Positions 18,380 to 26,395 of a stretch of 47,179 bases of DNA are shown one piece after another. The stretch covers positions 1 through 47,179 of the forward strand of contig JASUSA010000022.1 in the NCBI GenBank assembly GCA_030446305.1, given 5' to 3'. The DNA comes from Clostridiales bacterium (GTDB lineage Bacteria > Bacillota > Clostridia > Peptostreptococcales > Acidaminobacteraceae). Numbering within the stretch: position 1 is the stretch's first letter; each line of letters starts with the position of its first letter. The translations under genes were made by a program, and so were the position numbers. A model generated the notes under the pieces. It was not told the origin of the DNA. It ran no database searches and saw only the letters and a program-made list of their open reading frames with translations.

Positions 18380-19567
18380 TTGGAAAATGTACATGAACTG
18401 GGATTTTTAAAAGCTCAAGTGGATGCATTAAAAGCGCAGGGAGTCTTTCGAACACTGCCGGTACTCGAGGGTGCCAATGAACCGGAAGTGACGCTCAGCG
18501 GCAAGAAAGTCATCAACTTATCATCGAACAATTACCTGGGGTTTGCAAATCATCCAAAATTGAAACAGGCGGCCGTTGATGCTGTTAACAAGTACGGTGT
18601 CGGCTCTGGTGCCGTACGAACGATTATCGGCAATATGACACTGCATGAGCAATTGGAGGAAAAGCTGGCCGCTTTTAAACGAGAAGAAGCGGTTGTCGTT
18701 TTTCAAAGTGGTTTTAACTGCAATGCCGGTGTTATTCAGGCCATTACCGAAGAAGAGGATCTTATTGTTTCTGATTCGCTGAATCATGCTAGCATTATTG
18801 ACGGCGTAAAGCTGTCAAAAGCGTCAAAAGCCGTCTTTAAGCATAGCGATATGACGGATCTTGAAGCGGTTCTCAAAGCAAAACGGCATTTGCATAAACA
18901 ATGTCTCATTATTACAGACGGTGTTTTCAGCATGGACGGCGACTTGGCGAAGCTCCCTGAGATCGTTGCCCTTGCAGAGCAATATAATTGTATGACGTAT
19001 GTAGACGATGCGCATGGTTCCGGTGTACTTGGGGAAAATGGCCGCGGCACGGTCGATCATTTTAAACTGCATGGGCGCGTTGATTTTTCAATTGGTACGT
19101 TATCAAAGGCCATTGGCGTTGTAGGTGGCTATGTCGCCGGAAGACAAGTGATGAAAGACTGGCTTTTGCATCGTGGCAGACCTATTTTATTTAGTACCTC
19201 TATGCCGCCGGCAGCAGTAGGTGCAATTATTGCAGCGATTGATGAATTGTCCTCAACGACAGCTTATACAGAAAAACTTTGGGACAATGGCAATTATTTT
19301 AAAGCCGGTTTAAAATCGCTGGGCTATGACATTGGGCATTCAGAAACGCCGATTACGCCGGTAATTATTGGCGATGAGGCGAAAACCGTTGCTTTTTCTA
19401 AAGCACTTTATGATGCCGGTGTTTTTGTTTCGCCGATTGTCTTTCCGACGGTGCCAAAGGGAACTGGCCGCGTACGCTGTATGGTAACGGCTGCACATGA
19501 GACGCGTCATTTAGACGATGCCATTGCCGCTTTTGAACGTGTTGGACATGACATGGGCATCATTTGA
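18380..19567 (+). CDS. kbl: Glycine C-acetyltransferase / KBL-type alpha-oxoamine synthase
   Basis: A PLP-dependent enzyme of 395 aa, the usual KBL length. KBL condenses glycine with acetyl-CoA to 2-amino-3-ketobutyrate (or the reverse in threonine breakdown). Seen: [47 protein letters not shown] and TLSKAIG, whose K243 should carry PLP. The sequence resembles Firmicutes proteins annotated KBL; BioF or another oxoamine synthase is possible, since no threonine dehydrogenase or biotin gene is nearby. I chose the TTG at 18380 because AAGGAGG lies 8 nt ahead; the in-frame ATG at 18332 has no good ribosome binding site. Confidence 0.83.
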   Translation: MENVHELGFLKAQVDALKAQGVFRTLPVLEGANEPEVTLSGKKVINLSSNNYLGFANHPKLKQAAVDAVNKYGVGSGAVRTIIGNMTLHEQLEEKLAAFKREEAVVVFQSGFNCNAGVIQAITEEEDLIVSDSLNHASIIDGVKLSKASKAVFKHSDMTDLEAVLKAKRHLHKQCLIITDGVFSMDGDLAKLPEIVALAEQYNCMTYVDDAHGSGVLGENGRGTVDHFKLHGRVDFSIGTLSKAIGVVGGYVAGRQVMKDWLLHRGRPILFSTSMPPAAVGAIIAAIDELSSTTAYTEKLWDNGNYFKAGLKSLGYDIGHSETPITPVIIGDEAKTVAFSKALYDAGVFVSPIVFPTVPKGTGRVRCMVTAAHETRHLDDAIAAFERVGHDMGII

Positions 19568-19673
19568 CAAGCCATCATCCAGTAAATAAGCGGGAACACG
19601 AGCTGTTTGAAGCGCATACCAATGGATTATACTGTTAAATTTTCAAAACTGTGATTTCACATTCTTTTTTGGG

Positions 19674-19738
19674 TATAATGCCTTACAAGCAGAAAAAATC
19701 AAAAAAGTACTATTCTTATAACTAAAAAACGGTATAAT
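19674..19738 (+). promoter_or_regulatory. Two candidate -10 elements upstream of cheV
   Basis: TATAAT occurs at 19674-19679 and again at 19733-19738. Neither has a good -35 at 16-18 bp, so which is used is unclear. No flagellar sigma-D site (TAAA-N15-GCCGATAT type) is visible. Confidence 0.35.
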
Positions 19739-19771
19739 AAACATATAATTGGGGATTGGAGGAACAGACTC

Positions 19772-20689
19772 ATGATGTTGGAAAAGAAAGATGGAATATT
19801 GTTGGAAAGCGGTACCGGTGAAGTTGAGATTCTACATTTTATTGTTGCCGGAGAGCATTATGCGATCAACGTCATTAAAGTAAAAGAACTGTTGCAGATT
19901 GAAAACGTCTCTAAAGTTCCGAATTCTCATCCTGCTGTATCGGGAATTTCACTTATCCGAGGTGAGATGATCTCCATTGTGGACTTAATGTACGTTCTTG
20001 AAAACCGCAAAAACGACAAGGTTAAAAACAGCATGACACTGGTTTGTGAATTTAATAAGATTAAAGTTGGTTTTGCAATCGATTCTGTTCTTGGCATCAA
20101 CCGCATTGGCTGGAACAAGATCATGAAACCGGACGATATCACGGCAAATTCGCTGGTGATTGGCAATATCAATCTTAATAATCAGATCATCATGCTTTTG
20201 GATTTTGAAAAAATTGTGATGGATATCAATCCGAATACGGGGATTAATCTTGAACGCATCAAAGATATCAGTGTTAAAGACCGGTCTCACATTAAAGTCG
20301 CGCTGGCAGATGATTCACCGCTGATTCGCAAGGTCTTGCTTGAGACGTTAACTTCTTCGGGCTTTACAAAACTTAAATTTTTTGATGACGGTGCCCAGGC
20401 TTATGACTATTTGCTGATGCTGGCTGAGAAAAAAGGTGATCGCTTCATGGAGGACATTGATTTGTTGATTACCGACATTGAAATGCCGCAGCTAGACGGT
20501 CACGCGTTAACACGTCGTATTAAAGAGCACAAAATACTGAAAAAACTGCCGATTATCATCTTTTCATCGCTGATTACAGATGACTTGCTTCACAAAGGTG
20601 ACGCGGTCGGTGCAGATGCGCAAATGAGTAAACCCGAAATTGAAAACTTGGTTAATTTGATTGATAAAATCTTAAAAATTCGGAAATAA
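19772..20689 (+). CDS. cheV: Chemotaxis coupling protein CheV
   Basis: A 305-aa fusion of a CheW-like coupling domain (about residues 18-165) and a receiver domain (about 180-305), the CheV arrangement. CheV links chemoreceptors to CheA and adjusts signalling when phosphorylated. In the receiver, ADDS supplies the acidic pair, D235 in LLITDIEMP is the phosphoacceptor, FSS the switch Ser/Thr position and SKPE the conserved Lys. GGAGG lies about 9 nt ahead of the ATG. It is monocistronic, flanked by promoters and a terminator, and is the only che gene in the window besides the MCP at 38367-40478. Confidence 0.93.
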   Translation: MMLEKKDGILLESGTGEVEILHFIVAGEHYAINVIKVKELLQIENVSKVPNSHPAVSGISLIRGEMISIVDLMYVLENRKNDKVKNSMTLVCEFNKIKVGFAIDSVLGINRIGWNKIMKPDDITANSLVIGNINLNNQIIMLLDFEKIVMDINPNTGINLERIKDISVKDRSHIKVALADDSPLIRKVLLETLTSSGFTKLKFFDDGAQAYDYLLMLAEKKGDRFMEDIDLLITDIEMPQLDGHALTRRIKEHKILKKLPIIIFSSLITDDLLHKGDAVGADAQMSKPEIENLVNLIDKILKIRK

Positions 20690-20719
20690 TGTTTTGACGA
20701 CCTAACGGATTAGGGATAC

Positions 20720-20899
20720 CGATTTTCACCATCGTATTTTCGCAGTAGACCCATCTGCAAAAATACTTAAAGTTCAAATCTTCTTATTTCGTTGAATAAG
20801 ATTTGTGCCATCGTACCGATGACTCAAAACGATTTTCACCATCGTATTTTCGCAGTAGACCCATCTGCAAAAATACTTAAAGTTCAAATCTTCTTATTT
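20720..20899. repeat. Two identical 70-bp repeats with a 12-bp hairpin
   Basis: 20720-20789 and 20830-20899 are identical over 70 bp, offset 110 bp. Each contains GTATTTTCGCAG and CTGCAAAAATAC arms (12 bp, one mismatch) around the 9-nt loop TAGACCCAT. Just after the first copy, AATAAGATTTG (20795-20805) pairs with the CAAATCTT-C-TTATT tail of that copy, giving a second hairpin. No ORF of interest is present. The 418-nt gap 20690-21107 holds these repeats, a terminator and the next promoter. The unit resembles REP-like intergenic repeats. Confidence 0.85.
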
Positions 20900-20903
20900 A
20901 AAA

Positions 20904-20946
20904 AAACACCTTGGTATGTGATTGAGAACCAAGGTGTTTGTTTTTT
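20904..20946 (+). terminator. Strong terminator downstream of cheV
   Basis: AAACACCTTGGT at 20904-20915 pairs perfectly with 20928-20939, followed by G and six T residues. Confidence 0.92.
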
Positions 20947-21019
20947 GGGTAAGAGAAGGGCTAACGGGTATTTGAAAGTAAAAAAATTAAGTAATATTAA
21001 ACATTTTGATTAATATATA

Positions 21020-21079
21020 TTGACGAATGAAATCAGTTGCCGTATAATATTCGAGTAAAAAAGTTTAGTATATATAAAC
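21020..21079 (+). promoter_or_regulatory. Promoter and candidate operator of the pot operon
   Basis: TTGACG (21020-21025), 17 bp, TATAAT (21043-21048): the same layout as the promoter at 14625. An inverted repeat GTTTA-N7-TAAAC (21063-21079) lies just after the expected start site and is a good candidate operator for the HTH-cupin regulator encoded next. Confidence 0.75.
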
Positions 21080-21107
21080 ACGTTTGTAGGATAAAGGAGC
21101 ATTGGTT

Positions 21108-21647
21108 GTGAATATTGGAGAAAAGATAAAGCGATTAAGGCTGGAGAACAACCTGACGCAAGAAGAATTGGCCGATAGATGTGAACTTTCAAAGGGATTT
21201 ATTTCCCAACTTGAGCGCGATATGACGTCACCGTCTATTGCAAGCCTCGTCGATATACTTGAAAGTTTGGGCACGAATTTACAGGCGTTCTTTAGCGAAA
21301 CTGTCGACGAAAAAATAGTTTTTAAAAATGAAGATTTTTTTGAAAAGGAAGATGAAGAAACCGGTTATAAACTGGAGTGGATTATTCCAAATGCACAGAA
21401 GAATATGATGGAACCCATTATGTTGACTTTGGCGCCAAACGGTGCCTATGACGCACATGAACCGCATGAAGGGGAAGAGTTCGGTTACGTGATGTCTGGT
21501 TCGGTTATTGTACGTCTGGGCAGTAAAAAATATGTCGCCAAAACGGGTGACACATTTTACTATAAGGCCAACAAGGGTCATGAGATTGTCAATAAAGGCA
21601 AACGTGAAGCAAAGATCCTCCTTGTTGGCGCACCACCTAATTTCTAA
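21108..21647 (+). CDS. XRE-cupin transcriptional regulator (PuuR-like) of the pot operon
   Basis: A 179-aa regulator with an N-terminal XRE helix-turn-helix (LTQEELADRCELSKGFISQLE) and a C-terminal cupin_2 domain (EPHEGEEFGYVMSGSVIVRLG, then GDTFYYKANKGHE). This architecture is that of PuuR and of regulators placed before potABCD in Firmicutes, so polyamine sensing is likely. I chose the GTG at 21108, 8 nt after GGAG; an in-frame TTG at 21102 is only 2 nt from it. potA starts 16 nt after its stop, and the GTTTA-N7-TAAAC repeat is its likely binding site. Confidence 0.88.
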   Translation: MNIGEKIKRLRLENNLTQEELADRCELSKGFISQLERDMTSPSIASLVDILESLGTNLQAFFSETVDEKIVFKNEDFFEKEDEETGYKLEWIIPNAQKNMMEPIMLTLAPNGAYDAHEPHEGEEFGYVMSGSVIVRLGSKKYVAKTGDTFYYKANKGHEIVNKGKREAKILLVGAPPNF

Positions 21648-21663
21648 GTAACTGGAGGCTCAA

Positions 21664-22704
21664 ATGACGGATAGAATTGTCAACGGAATCAATGTATCGA
21701 AGGTTTACAACGGCGTCGCCGTTGTAAAAGACATCGACTTTTGGGTCAAAAAAAATCAATTTCTTACCATACTCGGACCAAGCGGATGTGGCAAAACGAC
21801 GACGCTTAGAATGATAGCCGGCTTTGAACAGCCCACTTCCGGCCAAGTGATGTTTGAGGGAGTGGACATAACGGCGGTGCCGCCTTATAAGCGCGCCATC
21901 AATACGGTCTTCCAAAAATATGCGCTTTTTCCGCATCTCAATATTTATGAGAATATTGCTTTTGGACTGCGTATAAAAAAGCTGAATGAAAAAGAGATCG
22001 AAAAACGCGTGGCGCGTATGCTCGAACTCGTTAATCTCAAAGGATTTGAAAAGCGCAAGGTGCATTCGCTTTCCGGCGGACAGCAGCAGCGAATTGCCAT
22101 TGCACGTGCACTTGTAAACGAGCCAAAAGTGCTGCTTCTGGATGAGCCGCTGGGTGCACTGGACCTCAAGCTCCGCAAGGAAATGCAGATTGAACTGAAA
22201 AATATGCAGCGCGAGCTGGGGATTACATTTATCTACGTTACACATGATCAAGAAGAAGCACTGACGATGTCGGATAAAATCATCATTATGAATCAAGGTG
22301 AAATTCAGCAGACGGGTTCACCGACAGATATTTACAATGAACCCGAAAATGCCTTTGTAGCCGATTTTATTGGAGAAAGCAATATTTTTGACGGGATCAT
22401 GCCTGCTGACTGCCGGGTTATTTTTGCTGATCGTGAGTTTGAATGCGTGGATAGTGGTTTTCAGACGAATGAATCGGTTGATGTTGTCATTAGACCTGAA
22501 GATGTGACGCTTTCGAAGCCTGAGGAAGGTGCACTCACAGGTGAAGTGATATCGGTCGTCTTTAAAGGTGTGCATTATGAGATGCTGATTCGTGAAAGCG
22601 CACGCACATGGATGGTGCACAATACGGTGATGGCACCGGAGGGGACAAAGGTCGGTCTGTCGGTTATGCCAAACGATATTCATATCATGCACAAGGAGGG
22701 GTAG
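21664..22704 (+). CDS. potA: Spermidine/putrescine ABC transporter ATPase PotA
   Basis: The 346-aa ATPase that powers polyamine import. Walker A GPSGCGKT is at residues 38-45; the signature LSGGQQQR, Walker B LLLDEP and the switch His in THDQEEA follow. The C-terminal about 100 residues form a TOBE-type regulatory domain ([11 protein letters not shown]). GGAGG precedes the ATG. It sits between the regulator and potB; its stop codon abuts the potB start. Confidence 0.95.
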   Translation: MTDRIVNGINVSKVYNGVAVVKDIDFWVKKNQFLTILGPSGCGKTTTLRMIAGFEQPTSGQVMFEGVDITAVPPYKRAINTVFQKYALFPHLNIYENIAFGLRIKKLNEKEIEKRVARMLELVNLKGFEKRKVHSLSGGQQQRIAIARALVNEPKVLLLDEPLGALDLKLRKEMQIELKNMQRELGITFIYVTHDQEEALTMSDKIIIMNQGEIQQTGSPTDIYNEPENAFVADFIGESNIFDGIMPADCRVIFADREFECVDSGFQTNESVDVVIRPEDVTLSKPEEGALTGEVISVVFKGVHYEMLIRESARTWMVHNTVMAPEGTKVGLSVMPNDIHIMHKEG

Positions 22705-23535
22705 ATGCTAAAAAAATTATCATCCGGCCCTTACTGGCTGTGGAGTTTTATATTTATTGTCGTACCGATTATGCTAATCATCGCATTCAGCTTTTCTGTA
22801 CCGGGAGAGGCGTTTAAGTTTTCACTTGATAATTACAAGCGATTTATGGAACCCGTTTATTTGAAGGTGCTGGCGCGGTCTGTGAAAATTGCTGTTGAAG
22901 CCACGCTGATTTGTCTGGCAGTAGGTTATCCAATGGCGATGATATTGGCGAGGATGCATTTAAAATACAGAACCATTGCTGTGATGCTGCTCGTCGTTCC
23001 CATGTGGATGAATTTTTTGCTCAGAACGTATGCATGGATGACCATTCTCAATAAAAATGGCATTTTAAATCATATACTCAGCTTTTTCGGCCTGCCGCAA
23101 ATGACGTTTTTATATTCGGAAGGTGCCGTTTTGCTGGGGATGGTATATAATTTCTTGCCTTTTATGGTACTGCCAATCTACACCGTCCTAACCAAAATGG
23201 ACAATTCATTGATTGAAGCCGCTGAAGACTTGGGCGCCAATCGCAGGACTGTATTTCGGAAAGTGACGTTTCCGCTTTCGCTGCCGGGTGTGCTTTCCGG
23301 TGTTTCGATGGTGTTTATGCCTGCGGTAAGTACCTTTGTCATCTCAGATCTCCTTTATGGCGGTCAGTACATGCTGGTGGGCAATCTCATCCAGCAGCAG
23401 TTTCTCGTGGTTAACGACTGGCACTTTGGTTCAGCCATATCCATGCTGCTCATGGTGATGATTCTCATTACCATGTCCATTATGAACCGCCTTGGACAGG
23501 ACGGCGTTGAACAGGGAGGTGGCAATATATGGTGA
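22705..23535 (+). CDS. potB: Spermidine/putrescine ABC transporter permease PotB
   Basis: A 276-aa inner-membrane permease with about six transmembrane helices. The cytoplasmic EAA loop that docks on the ATPase reads EAAEDLGANRRTVFRKVTFPLSLPG. Its start codon follows the potA stop directly and AAGGAGGGG serves as ribosome binding site inside potA. The end overlaps potC by 7 nt, implying translational coupling and balanced subunit synthesis. Confidence 0.94.
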   Translation: MLKKLSSGPYWLWSFIFIVVPIMLIIAFSFSVPGEAFKFSLDNYKRFMEPVYLKVLARSVKIAVEATLICLAVGYPMAMILARMHLKYRTIAVMLLVVPMWMNFLLRTYAWMTILNKNGILNHILSFFGLPQMTFLYSEGAVLLGMVYNFLPFMVLPIYTVLTKMDNSLIEAAEDLGANRRTVFRKVTFPLSLPGVLSGVSMVFMPAVSTFVISDLLYGGQYMLVGNLIQQQFLVVNDWHFGSAISMLLMVMILITMSIMNRLGQDGVEQGGGNIW

Positions 23536-24305
23536 TGAAATGGATCAAGCGTATTTATGCCGGTTTAATATTCATTTTTCTGTATGCCCCCATTGCCGTG
23601 CTGGTTGTCTTTTCGTTTAATGACGCGAAATCAACGGCAAAGTGGGAAGGTTTTACCTTTAAATGGTACCGGACGCTGCTTGAAAACGACTATATTATGA
23701 AATCGCTGTACTACACCATTTTGATTGCGGTTATTGCTTCTTTGCTTGCCACCGTGATTGGCACCTTTGCAGCCTTTGGTATTCACTATGCAAAGCAATG
23801 GCGGCAAAAGCTGATTATGAACATTAACTCAATTCCAATTTTAAACCCCGATATTGTTACGGGAATTTCCCTTATGACGCTTTTTCTCTGGATGGGACTG
23901 GAGCGCGGCTTTATTACGATGCTGCTGGCGCACATGACATTCTGTATTCCCTATGTGATTCTGTCAGTACTGCCAAAGATGAAGCAGATGCCGGCGGATG
24001 TGCTGGAAGCGGCAATGGACCTCGGTGCAACGCCGTGGATGGCTTTTAAAAAAGTGATTTTACCGGAGATTAGTCCGGGCATTATTTCCGGTGCACTGAT
24101 TGCGTTTACGCTTTCAATTGACGATTTTGTCATTAGTTTTTTCACTGCCGGCAATGGTGTCACGAATCTTTCCATTGCGATATATTCCATGGCTAGGCGC
24201 GGTATAAAACCAGAAATTAATGCACTTTCAACATTGATGTTTATAACGATTCTCATATTGCTGATCGCCATCAATAAACGTACCAGCAATATTGAAGAAT
24301 TGTAG
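23529..24305 (+). CDS. potC: Spermidine/putrescine ABC transporter permease PotC
   Basis: The second permease, 258 aa, also with about six helices. The EAA loop is EAAMDLGATPWMAFKKVILPEISPG, and DDFVISFF in helix 5 is typical of PotC. GGGAGGTGG inside the end of potB is its ribosome binding site. potD starts 83 nt downstream. Confidence 0.94.
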   Translation: MVMKWIKRIYAGLIFIFLYAPIAVLVVFSFNDAKSTAKWEGFTFKWYRTLLENDYIMKSLYYTILIAVIASLLATVIGTFAAFGIHYAKQWRQKLIMNINSIPILNPDIVTGISLMTLFLWMGLERGFITMLLAHMTFCIPYVILSVLPKMKQMPADVLEAAMDLGATPWMAFKKVILPEISPGIISGALIAFTLSIDDFVISFFTAGNGVTNLSIAIYSMARRGIKPEINALSTLMFITILILLIAINKRTSNIEEL

Positions 24306-24388
24306 TGACGATCGAAATCATATGTGCTGAATTATTAATTGTCAGTGCTGGATTATCATAAAATTGAATGAAACAGGGGGATTTGAAC

Positions 24389-25426
24389 ATGAAAAAGAAA
24401 TGGTTGATTGGCGTATTGCTCATGGTGCTCGTCATGAGCGTCAGCGGGTGTAAAAAAGACGACCAAGTTGTCCTGAACGTATACAACTGGGGCGATTACA
24501 TTGATGAGAGCATCTTTGACACTTTTGAGGAAGAAACGGGGATCAAAGTTAATTATGAAACGTATGCGACCAATGAAGAAATGTATACGAAAATCAAAAA
24601 TGGCGGCAGCAATTATGACATTGCCATTCCATCGGATTATATGATTGAAAAAATGATTAAGGAAGATATGCTTGAACCGCTTAATATGGACAGCATTCCA
24701 AATTTCGCCAACATTGACGATCAGTTTAAGGATTTGGCCTTTGACCCACAGAATAAATATTCCATCCCCTATTTCTGGGGAACGGTTGGCATTATTTACA
24801 ATACCGATCTAATTGAAGAGGAGATCGATTCATGGGATGCACTTTGGAATCCGAAATATGCGGGCATGTTTACCATGGTTGATTCGCAGCGCGATTCCAT
24901 TATGGTTGCCCTAAAAAAACTTGGGTATTCCATGAATACGAAAAGTGTCGCAGAGCTTGAAGAAGCAAAAGCACTATTAATTGAACAAAAGCCTTTAGTA
25001 CTTGCCTATGTTGGCGACAATGTAAAGGATATGCTCATCAGCGGTGAAGCCGCAATGGCTGTGGTGTGGTCAGGTGAAGCCAGTACGGTGATACAAGAGT
25101 ATGACAATTTTAAGTACGCCCTGCCAAAAGAAGGGTCGAACAAATGGTTTGACAACATCGTCATTCCAAAGGGTTCTGAGCATGTAGCCGAAGCACATCA
25201 ATTCATCGACTTCCTTTGCAGAGGCGATATTGGGTTCTTAAATGCCGATTATGTCGGTTATGCAACCTGCAATACAGAAACGATGGAACTGCTTGATCCG
25301 GCACTGATGGGGACGACCTATGCTTATCCGGACAAAGCGCTGCTCGAGAATTTTGAAGTGTTTTTAGACCCTGGCGATTTTATCAGTGAATATGACCGCG
25401 TATGGACTGAAATCAAAGCAAATTAG
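24389..25426 (+). CDS. potD: Polyamine-binding lipoprotein PotD
   Basis: The 345-aa extracellular binding protein of the polyamine transporter. The signal peptide ends in the lipobox VSGC with Cys21 as lipidation site. The mature part begins with VLNVYNWGDYIDESI, a PotD hallmark, and contains YDIAIPSDYMIEKM and IPYFWGTVGIIYNT. I chose the ATG at 24389, 8 nt after GGGGGAT; the in-frame ATG at 24368 would put that site inside the gene. It is the last gene of regulator-potABCD. Confidence 0.95.
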   Translation: MKKKWLIGVLLMVLVMSVSGCKKDDQVVLNVYNWGDYIDESIFDTFEEETGIKVNYETYATNEEMYTKIKNGGSNYDIAIPSDYMIEKMIKEDMLEPLNMDSIPNFANIDDQFKDLAFDPQNKYSIPYFWGTVGIIYNTDLIEEEIDSWDALWNPKYAGMFTMVDSQRDSIMVALKKLGYSMNTKSVAELEEAKALLIEQKPLVLAYVGDNVKDMLISGEAAMAVVWSGEASTVIQEYDNFKYALPKEGSNKWFDNIVIPKGSEHVAEAHQFIDFLCRGDIGFLNADYVGYATCNTETMELLDPALMGTTYAYPDKALLENFEVFLDPGDFISEYDRVWTEIKAN

Positions 25427-25457
25427 GTTTGGAGTACTAGAGACAGTGTTTATTTGA

Positions 25458-25522
25458 TGGTATAATAAAACCAGATTGATGTAGAGATAAAAATAAAAAG
25501 CCCATGGTTCAATGGGCTTTTT
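25458..25522 (+). promoter_or_regulatory. Extended -10 followed at once by a terminator-like hairpin in the folD leader
   Basis: TGG-TATAAT at 25458-25466 looks like an extended -10. About 22 nt after the expected start, AAAAAGCCCAT (25495-25505) pairs perfectly with 25512-25522 around a 6-nt loop and ends in five T residues. The hairpin terminates the pot operon; a transcript starting at this promoter would also run through it before folD. Confidence 0.7.
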
Positions 25523-25552
25523 CAACCGTTCATTGCGAAGAAGGAGTACACG

Positions 25553-26368
25553 ATGATTATTGATGGCAAGCAAATTGCGAATGCATTAAAACAGGAAATC
25601 AGAGAACGTGTTCAAGCGATGGCTGTAAAGCCCAAAGTTTCAGCAATTATTTTAGGTGAACACCCTTCTTCGATGTCATATTTAAAAATGCTTGAAAAAA
25701 CCTGCAAAGCCATTGAATTTGACTATGAGATCGTATCGCTGCCATTAGCAGCCTCTTTGGAAACGCTTTTAAAAATCATTGATGAAAAGAATAATGATTC
25801 TCAGATCAAAGGTATTCTCGTGCAGCTGCCGCTTCCGGAACACATTGATGCTTCCAAAGTACTGGATGCCATTGTACCGGAAAAGGATTTGGACGGTTTT
25901 CATCCCCTTAATGCAGGCCATTTATTTAAAGGTGAACGAGGGATCAGGCCTTGTACGCCAACAGCTGTTATGTACATTTTGGCTAAAATGGGTATTGAAT
26001 TAAAGGGAAAAGATGTTGTTGTCATCGGCAGAAGCAATATTGTGGGCAAGCCGCTGTCGATGATGCTGCTTGAACAAAATGCCACAGTGACGATATGTCA
26101 CTCGAAGACGAAGGCGCTTGCATCGCATACAAAACGCGCAGATATCATTATCGTTGCGGTGGGGGTTCCGAATTTTCTCACGAAAGAGATGGTAACGGAA
26201 GCGAGTATTGTCATTGATGTGGGGACCAATATGCTAAATGGCAAACTCGTTGGCGATGCAGATTTTGAAGCACTGAAGGATTATGTAAAAATGATTACAC
26301 CGGTGCCGGGTGGTGTAGGGCCGGTTACCAATGCCGTCTTATTGAATAATGCTCTGATGAATAGTTAA
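25553..26368 (+). CDS. folD: Methylenetetrahydrofolate dehydrogenase FolD, with an altered cyclohydrolase residue
   Basis: FolD oxidises 5,10-methylene-THF to methenyl-THF and normally hydrolyses that to 10-formyl-THF. The 271-aa sequence has ILVQLPLP (conserved Gln), PEKDLDGFHP (conserved Asp), GRSNIVGKP (nucleotide binding) and TPVPGGVGPVT. The substrate-site motif Y-x3-K is changed: Tyr43 is followed four positions later by Leu47, where the E. coli enzyme has catalytic Lys54; Lys49 matches the second Lys. An ungapped alignment supports this. The dehydrogenase may work while the cyclohydrolase may be weak or lost. AAGGAG precedes the ATG. Confidence 0.92.
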   Translation: MIIDGKQIANALKQEIRERVQAMAVKPKVSAIILGEHPSSMSYLKMLEKTCKAIEFDYEIVSLPLAASLETLLKIIDEKNNDSQIKGILVQLPLPEHIDASKVLDAIVPEKDLDGFHPLNAGHLFKGERGIRPCTPTAVMYILAKMGIELKGKDVVVIGRSNIVGKPLSMMLLEQNATVTICHSKTKALASHTKRADIIIVAVGVPNFLTKEMVTEASIVIDVGTNMLNGKLVGDADFEALKDYVKMITPVPGGVGPVTNAVLLNNALMNS

Positions 26369-26395
26369 CAGAGAGGCTGTAGAAGGAGTATGAGG

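Noticed and set aside
20720..20899. A CRISPR array made of repeats
   Set aside because: Only two units, each 70 bp with a 40-bp gap; no regular spacers and no cas genes nearby.
20792..21013. 73-aa open frame after cheV
   Set aside because: It runs through the repeats and the terminator, lacks a good ribosome binding site and has no protein-like features.
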